NCBI GenBank assembly: GCA_002440805.1
Contig: DJVD01000163.1
Span: 2,316 to 11,094 of the forward strand
Source of the DNA: Chloroflexi bacterium UBA6265
Lineage (GTDB): Bacteria; Chloroflexota; Chloroflexia; Thermomicrobiales; UBA6265
DNA length: 8,779 nt
Direction: 5' to 3'
The notes under the pieces were generated by a model. The model did no database searches, had not been told where the DNA came from, and worked only from the letters and a program-made list of their open reading frames with translations. Positions within the stretch are counted from its first letter, which is position 1, and each line of letters starts with the position of its first letter. The translations under genes were made by a program, and so were the position numbers. Positions 6,829 to 8,779 of this stretch are shown in pieces.

Positions 6829-7098
6829 TTGGCCCACGAACCAGAAATCACGATGTACGCGCGCGAGCGCTTTTGCCCGGATGTCACGCGGGCACGCACC
6901 CGTTTGGAATACCATGGTCTGGTGTGGACCGAGTTTGACGTAGAAGCCGATACAGACAAACGCGCCGAGATGGAAGCGATCACCGGCAAGAGAAATGTGC
7001 CCCAGGTAGTGATTGGCGACCGCGTGCTGATTGAACCGTCGATCGAAGAGATTGACGACGCCCTCGTCGCCGCCGGATTCGACATCGCGGCAGATTAG
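6829..7098 (+). CDS. Glutaredoxin-like protein with CPDV active site
   Basis: This is an 89-residue thioredoxin-fold protein of glutaredoxin size. It starts with a beta strand (EITMYAR), followed by the active-site turn Cys16-Pro17-Asp18-Val19, a helix with basic residues (TRARTRLEYHG), the TEFDVEAD strand, and NVPQVVIGD with the cis-proline at Pro58. The second active-site cysteine is missing, so chemistry would be monothiol: mixed disulfide with a low-molecular-weight thiol or a protein cysteine, or binding of a cofactor. There are no other cysteines. The start is a TTG with GAGG at 6817-6820, eight bases upstream. The gene is 16 bases behind the HypE-like gene and appears to close the long co-directional run. 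The target is unknown; mycoredoxin- or Grx-type roles are both possible. Confidence 0.85.
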   Translation: MAHEPEITMYARERFCPDVTRARTRLEYHGLVWTEFDVEADTDKRAEMEAITGKRNVPQVVIGDRVLIEPSIEEIDDALVAAGFDIAAD

Positions 7099-7171
7099 CA
7101 ACGGATTGCCAGAGCTGACCCGTCCTGACCGATCGTGTGATTGATTCCGGGCGGGTTTGTCGAATCCGGCG
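7071..7171. repeat. 14-base perfect inverted repeat spanning the glutaredoxin-like gene end and the spacer
   Basis: CGCCGGATTCGACA at 7071-7084 is exactly complementary to TGTCGAATCCGGCG at 7158-7171, separated by 73 bases. The left arm codes for the last residues of the glutaredoxin-like protein; the right arm is in the untranslated spacer. A smaller stem is nested just inside the right arm (7118-7156). In RNA this would make a long stem enclosing the stop codon of the upstream gene. No U-run follows the right arm, so it is not a standard intrinsic terminator. Confidence 0.6.
7118..7156 (+). other. Nested hairpin in the spacer before the asparaginase-family gene
   Basis: ACCCGTCC (7118-7125) pairs with GGGCGGGT read as 7149-7156, eight pairs including one G-U, around a 23-base loop. 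It ends one base before the right arm of the 14-base inverted repeat, so the two stems could stack. Three T residues at 7156-7158 are too few for a confident terminator. Confidence 0.4.
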
Positions 7172-7181
7172 CTGCATATCT

Positions 7182-7203
7182 CACCAGTGCGGTTCCCCTG
7201 GTG
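7182..7203 (+). other. Small hairpin in the leader of the asparaginase-family gene
   Basis: CACCAG (7182-7187) pairs exactly with CTGGTG (7198-7203) around a 10-base loop. It is followed by a pyrimidine-rich stretch (TTCGCTTCGCATTTCTTT) that is only loosely U-rich, so it may be a weak terminator, an attenuator arm or chance. It lies about 30 bases before the ribosome binding site. Confidence 0.35.
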
Positions 7204-7247
7204 TTCGCTTCGCATTTCTTTCACAATTCGACAGGAGTAGATGAAAC

Positions 7248-8207
7248 ATGCCTCCTATCATTATCACGTCGCACAACGGTGCGTTTGCCCTGCCTGCGGC
7301 CATGGATATCCTCACCTCCGGCGGAAGCGCCGTTGATGCTGTGGTCCTCGGCTGCACGATGGTAGAAGCCAATCCTGATGACCACACCGTAGGTTACTCT
7401 GGCCTGCCCAACCTCCTCGGCCAGGTGGAACTGGATGCCAGCGTGATGGAGGGTCGCGGCCTGCGTGCGGGTTCTGTTGGCGCGCTGCAAGGCTACCAGC
7501 AGGCAGCCCAATTGGCGCAGCATGTGATGGAGACACTTCCTCACGTATTACTGGGTGGCGATGGCCCCATGCGGCTGGCGGCCGAGATGGGACTGGCGCC
7601 GACCAACCTGCTTACGCCCGAAGCCGAGGAAATCTGGAAGAGCCGCCTCGACGATGTCGATGATCGCGATGTGAGCTACCTCTCCCGAATACGCGAGATG
7701 GTATCAATGGCCGCCCAGGACGCGGAAATCGCAGAGCGAACTGGCACGGGCGAGCCGCCCCACGGCACCGTGAACTTCATCGCCATGGATACCCACGGCG
7801 ATATCGCGTGTGGAGTCAGCACCAGCGGCTGGGCCTGGAAGTATCCCGGACGAATGGGCGATTCACCGATCATCGGTGCCGGTAACTATGCCGACAATCG
7901 CTGGGGGGCGGCCGCGTGCACCGGTCGTGGTGAGATGGCACAACGCTGCGTGACCGCGCACAGCGTGGTCACATTCATGCGCTTCGGCATGAATATCGAA
8001 GAAGCCCTGCGGCAAGCCATGCTCGATTTGAACCAGCTCGACGACCCGTTCGCCAGCGAGATGAACATCCTCGCCATGGACAAGGACGGGAATCCCGGCG
8101 GCGCCAGCAGCAACCCGACCAAGGAATATGCGGTGATGACGGAGGGGATGACCGAGCCCGAAATGCGCCCACGCACGTACGTAGAACTGGACATCCTGTC
8201 GAGGTGA
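7248..8207 (+). CDS. N4-(beta-N-acetylglucosaminyl)-L-asparaginase family Ntn hydrolase
   Basis: This is an N-terminal-nucleophile hydrolase of the T2 family (aspartylglucosaminidase, isoaspartyl peptidase, L-asparaginase type). Such proteins are made as one chain and cut themselves to expose a threonine. The probable cleavage site is Gly173-Thr174 in HGTVNFIAMD, giving an alpha part of 173 residues and a beta part of 146. GVSTSGWAWKYPGRMGDSPI (189-208) with Arg202, GAGNYADNRWGAAACTGRGE (210-229), and the early EANPDDHTVGYSGLPNLLG (40-58) and ELDASVMEGRGLRAG (61-75) match the glucosylasparaginase branch better than isoaspartyl peptidase, though substrate cannot be read from sequence alone. 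No signal peptide is visible, unlike the periplasmic Elizabethkingia (Flavobacterium) enzyme, so it probably acts in the cytoplasm. AGGAG at 7233-7237 sets the ATG. It is separated from the preceding gene by a structured 149-base spacer and followed by a strong terminator. Confidence 0.9.
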   Translation: MPPIIITSHNGAFALPAAMDILTSGGSAVDAVVLGCTMVEANPDDHTVGYSGLPNLLGQVELDASVMEGRGLRAGSVGALQGYQQAAQLAQHVMETLPHVLLGGDGPMRLAAEMGLAPTNLLTPEAEEIWKSRLDDVDDRDVSYLSRIREMVSMAAQDAEIAERTGTGEPPHGTVNFIAMDTHGDIACGVSTSGWAWKYPGRMGDSPIIGAGNYADNRWGAAACTGRGEMAQRCVTAHSVVTFMRFGMNIEEALRQAMLDLNQLDDPFASEMNILAMDKDGNPGGASSNPTKEYAVMTEGMTEPEMRPRTYVELDILSR

Positions 8208-8383
8208 GACTGCTGCTCCTGGGACTCCGAAACGAGACCAGATTTCCGCTCGTGAAAGGCGCAGGTGCGAGTGATTGCGCCGTGTCACACCTTCGGCATC
8301 TTTGATTCCACTCGCTTGGGAATGATGTGGACTCACGCAAGGTAAATCCGCAATCAACGTCTGGTGAACACGTCTCGAAAACC

Positions 8384-8410
8384 AAAACCCGCGCAAATTG
8401 CGCGGGTTTT
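8384..8410. terminator. Symmetric intrinsic terminator between convergent genes
   Basis: AAAACCCGCGC (8384-8394) pairs perfectly with GCGCGGGTTTT (8400-8410) around the five bases AAATT, and the stem can extend to C8383-G8411. The GC-rich core is flanked by an A-run on one side and a T-run on the other, so an RNA from either strand ends in a U-run. It would stop the asparaginase-family transcript on the plus strand and the rho transcript on the minus strand. Confidence 0.85.
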
Positions 8411-8436
8411 GTGTTGGACTTCGCGATAGCTTTCGT

Positions 8437-8462
8437 GCCCGGGGATAAATCCCGACCCTACC
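8437..8462. repeat. Possible REP-like palindromic remnant
   Basis: The stretch contains CGGGGATAAATCCCG (8440-8454), an imperfect palindrome with a TAAA loop, next to ACCCTACC. Read on the minus strand it begins GGTAGGGTCGGGATTTATCC, a form resembling short interspersed palindromes of the GTAGGG-plus-stem type found in spacers of some GC-rich genomes. Only one copy is in the window, so repetition cannot be shown. Confidence 0.25.
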
Positions 8463-8482
8463 GACCTCTCGAGGGATCCCTT

Positions 8483-8779
8483 CTAGACGTCCTTATGGAG
8501 GTTGGTGAGGAACTCGGCGTTGGTCTGGCTCTTGGCCAATCGACCCAGGAGCGCTTCGGTTCCTTCACTGCCACCCAGCATGCTGACCATGCGGCGCATG
8601 GTCCATACCTGCTTGAGGGCGGAATCTCCCAGCAGCAGTTCTTCGCGACGAGTGCCCGATCGTTGAATATCGATCGCCGGGTAAATGCGTCGCTCGGCGA
8701 GTTTGCGGTCAAGGTGGAGTTCCATGTTACCGGTACCTTTGAACTCCTCGTAAATCACATCGTCCATGCGGCTGCCGGT
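8483..8779 (-). CDS. rho: Transcription termination factor Rho, C-terminal part
   Basis: Rho is the hexameric RNA-dependent helicase that ends transcription of many untranslated RNAs. Only the last 98 or so residues are inside the window; the gene enters from the right edge on the minus strand and stops at TAG (8483-8485). The visible part begins TGSRMDDVIYEEFKGTGNME, matching the loop region of the ATPase domain of E. coli Rho, then ELHLDRKLAERRIYPAIDI, and RSGTRREELLL, which contains the arginine finger. The tail VWTMRRMVSMLGGSEGTEAL and AKSQTNAEFL is also typical of Rho. The frame is intact. It is convergent with the asparaginase-family gene and shares the symmetric terminator between them. 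Confidence 0.97.
   Translation of the reverse strand, partial: TGSRMDDVIYEEFKGTGNMELHLDRKLAERRIYPAIDIQRSGTRREELLLGDSALKQVWTMRRMVSMLGGSEGTEALLGRLAKSQTNAEFLTNLHKDV

Larger units (their letters stand above)
8208..8482. other. Spacer between convergent asparaginase-family and rho genes
   Basis: This 275-base stretch holds the terminator at 8384-8410 and the possible REP-like remnant at 8437-8462. The first 175 bases contain no credible gene. They include a 6-base stem GGCGCA/TGCGCC (8258-8263 with 8276-8281, 12-base loop) without a U-run, and no convincing promoter. Confidence 0.6.

Noticed and set aside
7141..7365. 74-residue plus-strand frame across the spacer and the start of the asparaginase-family gene
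   Set aside because: It overlaps the real gene in another frame, has no ribosome binding site and shows no protein character; the spacer is better explained by paired RNA structure.
8323..8346. Seven-codon frame (MMWTHAR) before the terminator as a leader peptide for attenuation
   Set aside because: No plus-strand gene follows the terminator, so there is nothing for it to control.
1..8779. A mobile element, CRISPR array, tRNA/rRNA gene, or defence or biosynthetic island
   Set aside because: No transposase, integrase, direct repeats, RNA-gene signature or foreign-looking base composition was seen; the genes are conserved chromosomal families with intact frames.

Overview
The window reads as a chromosomal housekeeping region from a moderately GC-rich bacterium. 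Protein character suggests a Chloroflexota-type organism, possibly a Thermomicrobia relative. The reasons are the aroQ-pepP-efp-accB-xseA-xseB order (an arrangement known in pieces from Firmicutes and deep-branching Gram-positive-like lineages), a HypE-like AIR-synthase protein in the same run, several TTG starts, and a Tat-type exported protein of unknown function. This assignment comes from recognising families by eye; no search was run.

Layout, left to right. Positions 3-638 hold the C-terminal third of UvrB, with its start outside the window. A tightly packed, co-directional run then extends from 677 to 7098: a Tat-type exported protein of unknown function, type II 3-dehydroquinate dehydratase (aroQ), an M24 Xaa-Pro-type peptidase, elongation factor P (efp), the biotin carboxyl carrier protein (accB), exonuclease VII large and small subunits (xseA, xseB), a HypE-like/AIR-synthase-related protein, and a glutaredoxin-like protein. 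Gaps are between -14 and +32 bases, so one transcript with translational coupling is likely. A 149-base spacer with unusual nested inverted repeats precedes an N4-(beta-N-acetylglucosaminyl)-L-asparaginase-family Ntn hydrolase (7248-8207). After a 275-base spacer with a strong symmetric terminator, the C-terminal end of transcription terminator Rho runs in from the right on the minus strand (8483-8779).

The genes do not form one pathway. They combine DNA repair (uvrB, xseAB), translation (efp), protein turnover (the Xaa-Pro peptidase), shikimate biosynthesis (aroQ) and fatty-acid initiation (accB), which is typical of an old conserved cluster. accC, the usual partner of accB, is absent at this locus.

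I found no mobile element, CRISPR array, RNA gene or defence system. The most interesting points are the structured spacer before the asparaginase gene, the arginine at the tip of the EF-P loop, the HypE-like protein lacking the C-terminal cysteine of true HypE, the CPDV active site of the glutaredoxin-like protein, and the unknown Tat-type protein at the head of the run.
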